Positions 36,141 to 45,315 of a stretch of DNA of 64,000 nucleotides are shown piece after piece (positions within the stretch are counted from its first letter, which is position 1; every line of letters begins with the position of its first letter). The position numbers were made by a program, and so were the translations under genes. This stretch comes from Sinorhizobium sojae CCBAU 05684 (GTDB lineage: Bacteria; Pseudomonadota; Alphaproteobacteria; Rhizobiales; Rhizobiaceae), in contig NZ_CP023067.1 in assembly GCF_002288525.1 (NCBI RefSeq), forward strand, positions 2,480,001-2,544,000, given 5' to 3'. The notes below the pieces were generated by a model. It searched no databases, had not been told where the DNA came from, and saw nothing but the letters and a program-made list of their open reading frames with translations.

Positions 36141-37697
36141 GTGACCAGCGGCATTCATCATATTACCCTCATCAGTCGCCGTGTTCAGGCGAATGTCGAT
36201 TTCTACCTGGGCTTTCTCGGCCTCCGTCTCGTCAAGCGAACCGGCGGCTTCGAGGATCCCAACCAATTGCACCTCTTCTATGGTGACGCCTCGGGCTCAC
36301 CCGGATCGCTCGTCACTTTCCTGATTTGGGAGGACGGCTCGCCGGGGCGTGTCGGCCATGGGCAGCCGAGCGAGATCGCCTTCGCCGTTCCGCCGGCAAG
36401 CATCGGCTTCTGGCTGACCCGTGCCCTAGAGTTCAACATCGAGACAGCCGGGCCGGCGCAGGAATTCGGCGAACCCGTGCTGCGGCTCAAGGATCCGGAC
36501 GGCATCATCGTGAAACTGGTTGGAACGGAAGCGCTGGTTGAGCCTGCGCCCTGGGCGAGCCGCGACATTCCCGAAACGGATTCGATCAGGCGTCTGCGCG
36601 GCGCGACCGTCCTCACCGAAAAGCCGAAAGAAACCGCGCACTTCCTGCAGAGCCATTTCGGCTACCGCGAGCTATCCTCGACGGATACGATCCGCCGCCT
36701 TACCTCGCCCTCGAGCGACGTCATCGATGTGCGCGACGCAACAGGATTCTGGGCCGCCGCGCCCGGCACAGGCACGATCGACCATATCGCCTTCCGCGCG
36801 CCGGACGAGACGACGGTGCTTGCCGTCAGGGCCGATCTCGAACAGGAACATGCCGGCGCGACCAACGCGCATGACCGGAAGTATTTCTTTTCCCTTTATG
36901 TGCGCGAACCGGGAGGCTCCCTCTACGAGCTTGCGACCGACGGACCCGGCTTTGCCATCGACGAGCCGCCGGATGCGCTCGGTACCGAGCTCTTCCTGCC
37001 GCCGCATCTCGGCAGCGATCCCGCCGCAACGCTCGTACGGCTGCCGCAATTCGCGCTGCCGGGTGAACCGCGCCTGACGCGACGCGACCTGCCCTTCGTC
37101 CATCGCTTTTATCATCCGCAGGAGACGAACGACCGCACCTTCGTGCTGCTCCACGGCAGTGGCGGCAACGAGACGGACATGCTTCCCTTCGGCCACCAGA
37201 TCGATCCGCAGGCCACACTTCTCGGCGTGCGCGGCCGCAGCACCGAGGAAGGCTTTCCCCGCTGGTTCCGGCGCCTCTCGATGACGACCTTCGACCAGCA
37301 GGATATCCGCTCGGAAGCCGAGGCCTTCGTCGCCTTTCTCGAAGGGGCGCGCGACGGCTACGGGCTCGACCTCGGCAAAATGGTCTTCATCGGCTATTCC
37401 AATGGGGCCAACCTGCTGGCGGCAGTGATGCTTCTTCATCCTGGCGTGATCCGCAACGCGGTGCTTATGCGGGCGATGGCCGCGCTCGAAGTGCCGCCGA
37501 TACCCGATCTCTCCGGGACGAATATCCTGATGCTCACCGGCAAGGACGACCCCTACGGCAAGCATGCGCCTGCCTTGAAGCGTACCTTCGCCGAGTCCGG
37601 CGCAAACCTCAAAGCGCTGGATATAGACACGCATCACGGGATCGGCGACGACGATATCGAGGCCATCCGCCGCTGGCTTGCGGAAAATGGCGGCTAG
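36141..37697 (+). CDS. Ring-cleavage-type VOC dioxygenase fused to alpha/beta esterase
   Basis: 518 residues. Residues about 1-280 hold two VOC (glyoxalase/dioxygenase) modules of the LinE/PcpA hydroquinone-dioxygenase type, with metal ligands likely from GIHHITL (start), TIDHIAF (about 213) and SLYELATDGPGF (about 262). Residues about 320-518 are a carboxylesterase/phospholipase domain: LLHGSGGNETD, nucleophile serine in FIGYSNGANLL (about 419), and a C-terminal DTHHGIG histidine. The GTG at 36141 is preceded by AGAGGGGGCAGAGATC and starts right at the first VOC strand. A fused hydrolase could act on the ring-opened product. The substrate is inferred, not known. Confidence 0.85.
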   Translation: MTSGIHHITLISRRVQANVDFYLGFLGLRLVKRTGGFEDPNQLHLFYGDASGSPGSLVTFLIWEDGSPGRVGHGQPSEIAFAVPPASIGFWLTRALEFNIETAGPAQEFGEPVLRLKDPDGIIVKLVGTEALVEPAPWASRDIPETDSIRRLRGATVLTEKPKETAHFLQSHFGYRELSSTDTIRRLTSPSSDVIDVRDATGFWAAAPGTGTIDHIAFRAPDETTVLAVRADLEQEHAGATNAHDRKYFFSLYVREPGGSLYELATDGPGFAIDEPPDALGTELFLPPHLGSDPAATLVRLPQFALPGEPRLTRRDLPFVHRFYHPQETNDRTFVLLHGSGGNETDMLPFGHQIDPQATLLGVRGRSTEEGFPRWFRRLSMTTFDQQDIRSEAEAFVAFLEGARDGYGLDLGKMVFIGYSNGANLLAAVMLLHPGVIRNAVLMRAMAALEVPPIPDLSGTNILMLTGKDDPYGKHAPALKRTFAESGANLKALDIDTHHGIGDDDIEAIRRWLAENGG

Positions 37698-37995
37698 CCT
37701 GTGGGCTCCTCACAACGATCACATACCGCCTGCCTCACTACAGGACGATCCTTGCCGGACGGGCTAGTGCCTGACCCGCGCCCTCACGACCGGACCTGAA
37801 CAGTTGTCTTAGACCACCCGGCCGGCTGGTCACCCAATGGATTTGCGTGTAATGCGTGTGCCAAAGTGTGCCGAATGGAACGCAAGGTTGATCAAGCGGC
37901 TTGGCCCTGTTAACGCCGTGTTCAACATACGACAGACACGGGCGAGGATGCTTAACCCTTCCGTTATTACTTAGGATGCTTCTTGAAAGGTGACT
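37698..37995. other. 298-base stretch without a gene
   Basis: No gene, repeat or clear terminator is seen. The antisense open frame over 37738-38541 has low-complexity, non-family-like sequence and is treated as chance. Confidence 0.5.
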
Positions 37996-38403
37996 GTGGT
38001 GAGAAGTGGGGCTGCATGCATGCTGACCGTTCTGGCCGGGCTCGGAAGCCTTGTGATTCCGGCGTTCGGAGTGGCTGCGCAGGGTGCGTGTGGAGCGGAG
38101 ACAATGGCGACGGATGATCGGAAGGCGCCTGACGGCAGGCTGACCGCCTCGACACGGTCCGGACCGGTGCCACTCGAGGTTACCTTTTTCGCCCATGGTG
38201 GCGGGGCAGTCTATTTCGGCGGCGCCTGGTTGGATTTCGGTGATGGCGAGAAAGCCATGGTCTGTCGCCCGGGATCTGGCTGCCGCAAGACTTCCGCCAC
38301 CCACACCTACTCGCAGGCAGGGATCTATTGCGCCCGCCTCACCGGTGAGGGTGAGGGCGAGCCGCTCCTGTTGGGCAGCGTCACCATAACCGCCGGGCAT
38401 TGA
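37996..38403 (+). CDS. Small secreted protein with a PKD-like domain
   Basis: About 135 residues with a signal peptide (AACMLTVLAGLGSLVIPAFGVAAQGA). A PKD-like beta-sandwich follows: PLEVTFFAHGGGAVYFGGAWLDFGDGEKAMVCRPGSGCRKTSATHTYSQAGIYCARL. Four cysteines could form disulfides outside the cytoplasm. Several GTG codons (37990, 37996, 37999) are possible starts; AAAGG lies just upstream. It is 43 bases before the RTX protease gene in the same direction. It may act with the protease, for example as an inhibitor or surface partner; this is speculative. Confidence 0.65.
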   Translation: MVRSGAACMLTVLAGLGSLVIPAFGVAAQGACGAETMATDDRKAPDGRLTASTRSGPVPLEVTFFAHGGGAVYFGGAWLDFGDGEKAMVCRPGSGCRKTSATHTYSQAGIYCARLTGEGEGEPLLLGSVTITAGH

Positions 38404-38445
38404 CCACGAAGAAGAAGCTGTTGAAAGAGAAACGAGCATAGCCGC

Positions 38446-41001
38446 ATGTGTGAATTCTGCGCCTCGAACCAATTGCCAAAAACGTTTGCGTGCCTTGATG
38501 CCGTTGAACCGAGCACGGCTGCGGGAAGCGACGGACAGCAAAGCGGCGGCGACACAGTGGCCGGAGGTACGGGGACCACCCAGACCCTATCGGTAGGCGG
38601 CAGCCTTTCCGGCTACGTCAATACCGGTGGCGACCAGGACTGGTACAAGATCACTCTGACCGCGGGGCAGACCTATCGGTTTACGCTGGATGGTTCGAAC
38701 GGGCTCGATGCGTACCTGACGCTCTATGCCGCTAACGGCGGCCGACTCGGTGGTAACGACGATGGCGCAGGAAACTACGATTCGCTCCTCACGTTCACAG
38801 CAAGCATAAGCGGCACCTATTACCTGGCGGCGGGTGGCTATTCGACATCAACCGGCAGCTACACCCTGTCGGCCGTCAAGGCCGCCGCCCTGCCCACTTA
38901 TAGCGTGGCGCAGATCGCCGACCAACTGACCGACGGCTATTGGGAGTGGTCAGGCGGCGGGGCGCGCCAATGGGCCTCCGCCAACACCAACATCACCTTC
39001 AACGTCCAGGGGCTGTCCGCCGATCGAGCCGCCTTGGCTCGGATCGCCTTTGCCACCTGGGCCGAAGTATCCGGGCTGACCTTCACCGAGACGACGGGAA
39101 GCGCGGAGATAAAATTGGATGATTGGGATGACGGCGCCTATGCCGTCTCCAGCGTCTCGGGCGGCCTCATCCAGTCCAGCAGCATCAATGTGGAATCCGG
39201 CTGGTTCGGGGGCAGCAGCGCCATTGCCGGCTACACCCTTCAGACCTTCATCCACGAGATCGGCCACGCGCTCGGCCTCGGCCACGGTGGCAATTACAAT
39301 GGCAACGCGACCTACGGGGCGGACAATCACTACGTGAATGACTCCTGGAGGACCAGCATCATGTCCTACATGAGCCAGGACGAGGCCGGCACGGGCAGTT
39401 TCGCCTGGGTTCTGACGCCCCAAATGGCTGACATACTGGCCATTCAGACCCTGTATGGAGCGGCAAGCACACGAACCGGCAACACCGTCTATGGCTTCGG
39501 CTCCAATGTCACGGGCAGAACGGCCTCCCTTTATAACCTCGCGAACTTCACCAACAGCGACGTAGCCCTGACGATCTATGACTCGGGTGGCACCGACAGC
39601 TTGAACCTGTCGGGCTTCAGCGTCGCTCAGCGGATCGACCTGCGGCCGGGCACCTGGTCGGACGTCGGCGGTCTACGCAACAACATCGCCATCTATACGA
39701 CGACGACGATCGAACATGCGATTGGCGGCTCGGGCAATGACCGGATCACGGGCAACGGCGCCGCCAACCGGATCGAGGGGCGGAACGGAAGCGACACGCT
39801 TGCTGGCGGCAGCGGCAATGATACGCTGCTTGGCGGTGCGGGCAATGACAGGCTCGATGGCGGCACCGGCGTGGACACGGCCGGTTACTGGGACGCGGCG
39901 AGCGGCGTAACCGTCAATCTCGGCCTCACGACGGCACAGAGCGTCGGCGGCGGACGCGGTTCCGATACGCTCGTCTCTATCGAGAACCTCATTGGTTCGA
40001 GCTATGCCGACCGGCTCACCGGCAACAGCGCTGCCAACCGGATCGAGGGGCGGAACGGCAACGACGCACTTTTCGGTGGCGCCGGCAACGACACGCTGCT
40101 CGGCGGCGTCGGCAATGACAGGCTCGACGGCAGCACGGGCGCGGATACCGCCGGCTACTGGGACGCAACGAGCGGCGTAACCGTCAACCTCGGCCTTACG
40201 ACGGCACAGAGCGTCGGCGGCGGGCGCGGTTCCGACACGCTCGTCTCCATCGAAAACCTCATCGGTTCGAACCATGCCGACCGGCTCACCGGCAACGGCG
40301 CCGCCAACCGGCTCGAGGGCCGGAACGGCAACGACACGCTCGCCGGTGGCAGCGGCAACGACACGCTGCTGGGTGGCGTCGGCAACGACAGGCTCGACGG
40401 CGGCACCGGCGCGGACACCGCCGGTTATTGGGATGCAACGAGCGGCGTAACGGTCAATCTCGCGCTTACCACCGCACAGAATGTCGGCGGCGGGCGCGGG
40501 TCCGACACGCTCGTGTCCATCGAGAACCTTATCGGCTCGAACCATGCGGATCGGCTGACGGGAAACGGCGGCAACAACGTGCTGAATGGCGGAGCCGGCA
40601 ACGACACGCTCATCGGTGGAGCTGGCAACGACACGCTCTATGGCGGCACAGGTAATGACAGGCTGTTCGGAGGCGCAGGCTCTGATTCCTTCCTATTCAA
40701 CACGGCGTTTAATACCTCCAACGTCGATGTGATCGGCGATTTCTCGCATGCGGACGACACGATCCGGCTGGAGAATGCCGTCTTCTCGGCGCTGACCACC
40801 ACCGGCGCGCTTTCTTCCGCCTTCTTCCGCGCCAATGCGACCGGGACTGCGCAAGATGCCAATGATCACATCGTCTACAACACTGCCAATGGCCGGCTCC
40901 TCTACGACGCCGACGGCAGCGGCTCGGGCGGCGCGATCCATTTCGCCACTCTGACCGGCGCACCCGGGAACCTGGCCTTCAACGACTTTCTGGTCGTCTG
41001 A
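38446..41001 (+). CDS. Serralysin-like RTX metalloprotease with PPC domain
   Basis: 851 residues without a Sec signal, as expected for type I secretion through a C-terminal signal. Residues about 46-142 form a pre-peptidase C-terminal (PPC) beta-sandwich placed unusually at the N-terminus. Residues about 150-350 are an M10B zinc protease with HEIGHALGLGH (H270, E271, H274, H280) and Met-turn SIMSYM (about 304). From about 425 onward calcium-binding GGxGxDxLx repeats alternate with AGYWDAxSGVTVNLxLTTAQ segments in three 90-residue units. The end (FNDFLVV) resembles type I secretion tails. No ABC exporter genes are nearby, so export must use a remote system. Confidence 0.92.
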   Translation: MCEFCASNQLPKTFACLDAVEPSTAAGSDGQQSGGDTVAGGTGTTQTLSVGGSLSGYVNTGGDQDWYKITLTAGQTYRFTLDGSNGLDAYLTLYAANGGRLGGNDDGAGNYDSLLTFTASISGTYYLAAGGYSTSTGSYTLSAVKAAALPTYSVAQIADQLTDGYWEWSGGGARQWASANTNITFNVQGLSADRAALARIAFATWAEVSGLTFTETTGSAEIKLDDWDDGAYAVSSVSGGLIQSSSINVESGWFGGSSAIAGYTLQTFIHEIGHALGLGHGGNYNGNATYGADNHYVNDSWRTSIMSYMSQDEAGTGSFAWVLTPQMADILAIQTLYGAASTRTGNTVYGFGSNVTGRTASLYNLANFTNSDVALTIYDSGGTDSLNLSGFSVAQRIDLRPGTWSDVGGLRNNIAIYTTTTIEHAIGGSGNDRITGNGAANRIEGRNGSDTLAGGSGNDTLLGGAGNDRLDGGTGVDTAGYWDAASGVTVNLGLTTAQSVGGGRGSDTLVSIENLIGSSYADRLTGNSAANRIEGRNGNDALFGGAGNDTLLGGVGNDRLDGSTGADTAGYWDATSGVTVNLGLTTAQSVGGGRGSDTLVSIENLIGSNHADRLTGNGAANRLEGRNGNDTLAGGSGNDTLLGGVGNDRLDGGTGADTAGYWDATSGVTVNLALTTAQNVGGGRGSDTLVSIENLIGSNHADRLTGNGGNNVLNGGAGNDTLIGGAGNDTLYGGTGNDRLFGGAGSDSFLFNTAFNTSNVDVIGDFSHADDTIRLENAVFSALTTTGALSSAFFRANATGTAQDANDHIVYNTANGRLLYDADGSGSGGAIHFATLTGAPGNLAFNDFLVV
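39740..40549 (+). repeat. Three tandem 270-bp units in the RTX protease gene
   Basis: Identical landmarks recur exactly 270 bases apart: C(C/T)GCCAACCG at 39761, 40031 and 40301, and GCCGGxTAxTGGGA at 39880, 40150 and 40420. Each unit encodes 90 residues and the units differ only at scattered positions, so they are recent duplications or are kept alike by gene conversion. Confidence 0.9.
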
Positions 41002-41041
41002 ATCCTTCAGGCACTGCCAAAGACGGGGGTGCCGTTGCCGG

Positions 41042-41602
41042 TCACTTCGCCTTTGCCGCTACGGCGTAGTCGGCAAAGGCCTGGACGAAGCCCCGCAGAC
41101 GCTCGCTTGTCTGGTCGTCGGTCAACCGGCCCTGCTCGAAGAGCGTGTCTGCCTTCGCCAGCATGAAGCGCTTGCCCGACCAGAGATCGGCACCGAGCGT
41201 TCGCATAACCGGGAGCCAAGCGTTCTGACTGAGGATCGTGCCGAAACTGCCCGGAGAAGCGCCGGCAAGCGCGAACCGTCGTCCGCCGAACACTTTGCGA
41301 ATGTCGGCGGGAGGGCGGCTCAGCCAGTCGATGGCGTTCTTGAACACGCCGGGGATCGAATTGTTGTATTCCGGCGTGAAGAGGATCACCCCGTCCGCAG
41401 ACATGATCTTTCGTTTCAGGTCCTCAGCCGCCGCCGGAACGCCGCTTTCGCTCTCGACGTCGCCGTCATAGAGCGGGATCCCGTGCAAGGTCGCAGCCTC
41501 GAATTCGACCTCCTCGGGCGCAAGGCTCTGGGCGGCGTTCAGGAGCGCCGTGTTGAACGACGCCTTCCGCAGGCTGCCCGATATGCCGAGAATCTTCGTC
41601 AT
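41042..41602 (-). CDS. NADPH-dependent FMN reductase family protein
   Basis: 186-residue flavodoxin-like reductase. The phosphate loop GISGSLRKASFNTALL and the TPEYNNSIPGVFKNAIDWLSRP motif of the ArsH/ChrR-like chromate/quinone reductase family are clear. It reduces FMN, quinones or similar acceptors with NAD(P)H. ATG at 41602 has GGAGGTGGAGAGCC upstream, better than the in-frame codon at 41614. It stands alone; neighbours give no hint of the acceptor. Confidence 0.9.
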   Translation of the reverse strand: MTKILGISGSLRKASFNTALLNAAQSLAPEEVEFEAATLHGIPLYDGDVESESGVPAAAEDLKRKIMSADGVILFTPEYNNSIPGVFKNAIDWLSRPPADIRKVFGGRRFALAGASPGSFGTILSQNAWLPVMRTLGADLWSGKRFMLAKADTLFEQGRLTDDQTSERLRGFVQAFADYAVAAKAK

Positions 41603-41627
41603 GGCTCTCTCCACCTCCGCATCTGGC

Positions 41628-41740
41628 TAGCGCATCGGCCCCGAAAATCGGACCGATTTTCGCAAGCACGATGCGTAGATTCAAAGGTTTACAGCGCCTA
41701 TGGGCGCCCTGAAGAACGCACAGCGCTGTAAGGTGGCGGC
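41628..41740. repeat. Palindrome-bearing intergenic repeat
   Basis: CGAAAATCG (41642-41650) / CGATTTTCG (41654-41662) form a perfect 9-bp stem. AAGCACGATGCGTAGATTCAAAGG and ACAGCG...CAGCGCTGT follow. Degenerate relatives occur at 26648-26700 (CGATTCTCG...CGATGCGCGGATT...TTACAGCG) and 60243-60262 (AAATCG...CGATTTTCG). Confidence 0.6.
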
Positions 41741-41851
41741 GTGCCGCACTTCCGTTAGAACTAGAGGGGCACGAGCAAAAGGAAAGCCGCAACTCTTCCC
41801 GGCCTTCCTGGTTCCATGCGGCCGCAATCTCGAACAGAGAAGAGGAGCATA

Positions 41852-42628
41852 TCAGGCGCGTTTCAGGTCCCGGAGATAGGTATTCTCCGCCCGTGAAATG
41901 GCAAAGGCCTGCGGATCGATCTCGGAGTAGATCAGGCATTCATCAACGGAATTGGCTTTCGTGAGAATCTGCCCATCCGGCGAGGCGATGCACGACAGAC
42001 CGGCAAAGGAGAACATCGCATCGGCGCCACAATGGTTGACATAGGCGACGAAGGCCTGGTTCTCGAAAGCGCGGGTCCGGATCATATGGTCGGTGATGAA
42101 GGTGCCCGACCAGCCCGCCGGCAGCGCCGTCGGAACGAGCACGGCCTCGGCGCCCGCAAGCGCCAGCCGCCGGACGTTTTCCGGAAACTCGACATCGTAG
42201 CAGATCAGCATGCCGCAGGTGACGGCCTCATGCTCGAAGAGTTGGGTCGAAGGCTCCGCCGGCGTGAAGAGCGTGCGTTCATAGTCGCCATAGAGATGCG
42301 ACTTCCGATAGACTGTCGGCTCCACGTCGCCGTCGACGCAGACGGCGCTGTTGTAGACGGCGGCGCCGTCCCGCTCCGCGAAACCGGCGATGATCGCGAT
42401 GCCGGCGGAGCGGGAAATCCTTTGCAATTGGTGAACGATCGGCCCGTCCGCCGGCTGCGCAAGCTCTGCGATGAGCGCGCCGGCGCCATAACCGGTGATG
42501 CCGAGTTCGGGCGTCACCAGCAAGGTCGCACCCTTGGCTGCGGCCTCTACCGCCGCGCCCTCGATGCGCGCAAGATTGGCGGCAATGTCGCCGCCGACAC
42601 TCTTCATCTGAAGACCCGCAAGCTTCAT
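41852..42628 (-). CDS. Carbon-nitrogen hydrolase (nitrilase superfamily)
   Basis: 258-residue amidase with the Glu-Lys-Cys triad: E in LLVTPELGITGYGAG, K in TVYRKSHLYGDYER, and C in MLICYDVEFPENVR. It hydrolyses a C-N bond of an amide or N-carbamoyl compound. It is the last gene of the polyamine-type ABC operon, its ATG overlapping the permease stop by one base. N-carbamoylputrescine or a lysine-derived amide such as 5-aminopentanamide are plausible substrates. This is inference from context. Confidence 0.88.
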   Translation of the reverse strand: MKLAGLQMKSVGGDIAANLARIEGAAVEAAAKGATLLVTPELGITGYGAGALIAELAQPADGPIVHQLQRISRSAGIAIIAGFAERDGAAVYNSAVCVDGDVEPTVYRKSHLYGDYERTLFTPAEPSTQLFEHEAVTCGMLICYDVEFPENVRRLALAGAEAVLVPTALPAGWSGTFITDHMIRTRAFENQAFVAYVNHCGADAMFSFAGLSCIASPDGQILTKANSVDECLIYSEIDPQAFAISRAENTYLRDLKRA

Positions 42629-43428
42629 CACTTTCCGTCCGATGCCATGGCGCCGAGCAGCTTCGGCAGGTCGCCGAAACGGGCCACGAGACCGAAGATC
42701 ACCGCCGCCGTCGCGACGAATAGGACGGTCACCGATGCCATCGTCGGCGTATAGCCGTAGCGCAGCGCGTTGAAGATCTTGATCGGCAGCGTCTCCATCG
42801 TAAAACCGACGGTCATATAGGCAACGATATATTCGTTAAGCGAGAGCACGAAGGCAAAAGCATAGCCCGACACGATATAGGGCAGGACCAGCGGCAGCAC
42901 CACCGTGCGGAAAACGGTGCGCTCGTCCGCCCCCATAGTGGCCGCGGCCTCGACCAATGAGCGATCGATGGAAGTGAAGCCGAGCGAGAGCGTCACCAGG
43001 GGCAAAGTGACGAAAAAGATCGCGTGGCTGACGATCGCCGTCCAGGGCTGGCCGTAAAAACCCGCGGTCGCCCAGAATGTGAGCATGCCGAGCGCCGTGA
43101 TCACCGGCGGCAGGGTGAACGGCGCAACGCCCAGCAACTGAAAGATGTTTGCCCATGGTGCCACCCGCCGCCACAGGAACCAGGCAAGCGGCAGTGCGAT
43201 CGCGACGGCGAGCGCCGCCGAAAGCAGAGCGAGCGTGACCGAGGCGACGAGTGCATTGCGCCACTCGGGGTTCAGAAAAATTTCCCCGTACCAGGAGGTC
43301 GAAAAGCCCTCCGGAGGAAAGGCGAGCGTCTGCTTCTGATTGATCGATACGCCGGCGACGACGATCAAGGGCAGCGCGAGGAAGAGCGCCGTGAGGAAGA
43401 AGTAGAATTTGCGGAAGAAGGCCGTCAT
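42628..43428 (-). CDS. ABC transporter permease (PotC-like)
   Basis: 266-residue permease with six helices and the loop DRSLVEAAATMGADERTVFRTVVLPLVLPYIVSGYAFAF that docks on the ATPase. ATG at 43428 overlaps the preceding permease stop by four bases. An apparent longer reading frame upstream to 44301 is the out-of-frame shadow of that permease. Confidence 0.9.
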   Translation of the reverse strand: MTAFFRKFYFFLTALFLALPLIVVAGVSINQKQTLAFPPEGFSTSWYGEIFLNPEWRNALVASVTLALLSAALAVAIALPLAWFLWRRVAPWANIFQLLGVAPFTLPPVITALGMLTFWATAGFYGQPWTAIVSHAIFFVTLPLVTLSLGFTSIDRSLVEAAATMGADERTVFRTVVLPLVLPYIVSGYAFAFVLSLNEYIVAYMTVGFTMETLPIKIFNALRYGYTPTMASVTVLFVATAAVIFGLVARFGDLPKLLGAMASDGK

Positions 43429-44279
43429 GCCGCCTCTCCCTTCCGGCCGGCGATAACGGTCAACGCCACGAGCCCGAGCGTCACCAGCACCAGGAACACG
43501 GCCATAGCCGCGGCAAACGGCATGTTGGACTGGTAGATCGCCTGGTCGGTGATAAGCACCGAGAGCGTCCAGTGCTGAGGACGGCCGAGAAGCTGCGGAA
43601 GCAGGTAGGAGCCGAGCGCAAAGATGAAGACCATGATCAGCGTCGCGGTGATGGTGTTTCGAAGTGCCGGCACGACGACGGTAAAGAAAGCCTTGAGCGG
43701 CGATGCACCGAGCGTGCGGGCAGCTTCCGCCAAGGTTGGGTCGAGGCGGATCAGCGCCGGGAAGAGCACGAGCACCGTATAGGGAAAGGCCTGGTAGACC
43801 ATCCCGGTCAGCACCGCGGCGAAGCTCGGCGTCAATGCCCTGGCCTCGCTCATGATGCCGAGCGCGACAAGGACATTGGTGATGCCAGCCGTTCGCGAGA
43901 AGAGCGTCGACCAGGCAAAGCCGATGATGACCTCGGAGAGCGACAGTACCGAGAGAAGCGCGACGAGCCAGAGGACCTGCACGCTGCGCGCCATCCGCGT
44001 CAGGAGATAGGTAAAGGGCAGCGCCAGCACGACGCAACAGACGGCCACGGTGATCGCCAGCATCAGGGAAAAGCCGAGCACGCCGCCGAAAAAGGCCGAG
44101 AGGAAACGGGCGTAATTGTCGAACACGAAGGCCGGCGTGTAAAAGCCGCCCTGCTGGCGCTGGAAGAAGCTGACGGCGATCATCGTGCCGAAGGGCACGA
44201 CGAAGAAGATGGTGAGCATCCCTGCCGGGAAGAGAAGCGGCGCGTAGTCGCCAAGGGTCTTGGGCGGTTCGCGTCTCAT
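43425..44279 (-). CDS. ABC transporter permease (PotB-like)
   Basis: 284-residue permease, start overlapping the ATPase stop by four bases. Six or more helices are seen, with the docking loop LAEAARTLGASPLKAFFTVVVPALRNTI. It pairs with the next permease as a spermidine/putrescine-type heterodimer. Confidence 0.9.
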   Translation of the reverse strand: MRREPPKTLGDYAPLLFPAGMLTIFFVVPFGTMIAVSFFQRQQGGFYTPAFVFDNYARFLSAFFGGVLGFSLMLAITVAVCCVVLALPFTYLLTRMARSVQVLWLVALLSVLSLSEVIIGFAWSTLFSRTAGITNVLVALGIMSEARALTPSFAAVLTGMVYQAFPYTVLVLFPALIRLDPTLAEAARTLGASPLKAFFTVVVPALRNTITATLIMVFIFALGSYLLPQLLGRPQHWTLSVLITDQAIYQSNMPFAAAMAVFLVLVTLGLVALTVIAGRKGEAA

Positions 44280-45313
44280 TTGCCGAGCACCACGCAGACA
44301 TCCGGGGTCAGCGCGACGCCGACCGGCTGACCGATGGCGACCTCCGGCCGGCCCCTCGGCGTCGATACCGCGACGATCTGCCGGCCACTAACATCGACGA
44401 AGGTCTCGATGGTGCCGCCGAGGTCGCGAACGAAGGTGACAGTGCCGGAAAGCGCGCCGGCACCGGGGGCGGTCAGGTGCACGTCTTCCGGGCGGATGGA
44501 AATCGTCGCCTTGCGGGCACCGGGAGGCAATTGCAGACCCGCGATCGTTTGGCCGAACACCGTCGCGCGGCCCTGGCTGTCCGCTTCCGCTTCGATGAGA
44601 TTCGTCTGGCCGATGAAATCGGCAACGAAACTGTCGGCCGGGCGGCGATAGATCTCGATCGGCGAAGCCACCTGGCGAATTTCACCGCAATTCATGACGA
44701 CGACCGTATCGGCCATGGTCATCGCCTCGCGCTGGTCGTGAGTGACGACGATCGTGGTGATGCCGAGTTTCTGCTGCAATTGCCGAAGCTCCACCTGCAT
44801 CGCCTCGCGCAGCTTGGCGTCTAGCGCGGAAAGCGGCTCGTCGAGGAGGAACAGCTTGGGCGAGATCGCCAGCGCCCGGGCAATCGCCACGCGCTGGCGC
44901 TGGCCGCCAGAGAGCTTGGAAACCGGCCGGTCGGCATAGCCCGGAAGATGGATCATCGACAGAAGTTCGTCGACGCGCCGCGTCTGCTCCTCCTTCGGAG
45001 CCTTGCGGATACGCAGCGGATAGCCGATATTTTCGCCGACGGTCAGATGCGGGAACAGCGCCAGCGACTGAAATACCATGCCGAGATTGCGCTTGTGCGT
45101 CGGCACGTGGGTGATGTCGTCGCCGTCGAGCCTGATGGCGCCCGAGGTCGGCAGGTCGAGGCCCGCGATCATCCGCAGCAGCGTGGTCTTGCCGCAGCCC
45201 GACGGGCCCAGCATGCAGACGAAGGTGCCATGGGGCACCGTCAGGTCGACGTCGTTGACGGCCCGAAAGGTACCGAATTCTTTGACGACTTTCTGAAGCA
45301 CAAGTCCCGACAT
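44276..45313 (-). CDS. ABC transporter ATP-binding protein (PotA-like)
   Basis: 345-residue ATPase: Walker A GPSGCGKTTLL, Q-loop VFQSLALFPH, signature LSGGQRQRVAIARAL, Walker B LFLLDEPLSALDAKLRE and TIVVTHDQREAMTMAD. A C-terminal TOBE domain follows (SIRPEDVHLT). Length and design match PotA/FbpC proteins. A 180-base gap with a strong stem-loop separates it from the binding-protein gene, allowing higher expression of the latter. Confidence 0.92.
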   Translation of the reverse strand: MSGLVLQKVVKEFGTFRAVNDVDLTVPHGTFVCMLGPSGCGKTTLLRMIAGLDLPTSGAIRLDGDDITHVPTHKRNLGMVFQSLALFPHLTVGENIGYPLRIRKAPKEEQTRRVDELLSMIHLPGYADRPVSKLSGGQRQRVAIARALAISPKLFLLDEPLSALDAKLREAMQVELRQLQQKLGITTIVVTHDQREAMTMADTVVVMNCGEIRQVASPIEIYRRPADSFVADFIGQTNLIEAEADSQGRATVFGQTIAGLQLPPGARKATISIRPEDVHLTAPGAGALSGTVTFVRDLGGTIETFVDVSGRQIVAVSTPRGRPEVAIGQPVGVALTPDVCVVLGK

Positions 45314-45315
45314 AT

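Noticed and set aside
39673-40545. A long minus-strand open frame opposite the RTX repeats
   Set aside because: Its repetitive sequence is a reading of the RTX tandem units in the opposite direction; no start signal or family resemblance.
39740-40549. Regularly spaced repeats that could suggest a CRISPR array
   Set aside because: The units are 270 bp, in frame, encode calcium-binding RTX motifs and lack short direct repeats with unique spacers.
42628-44301. Apparent 557-residue permease fusion
   Set aside because: Only the part from 43428 down matches a permease. The upstream part is an out-of-frame reading of the adjacent permease, whose correct frame is intact and overlaps by ATGA.
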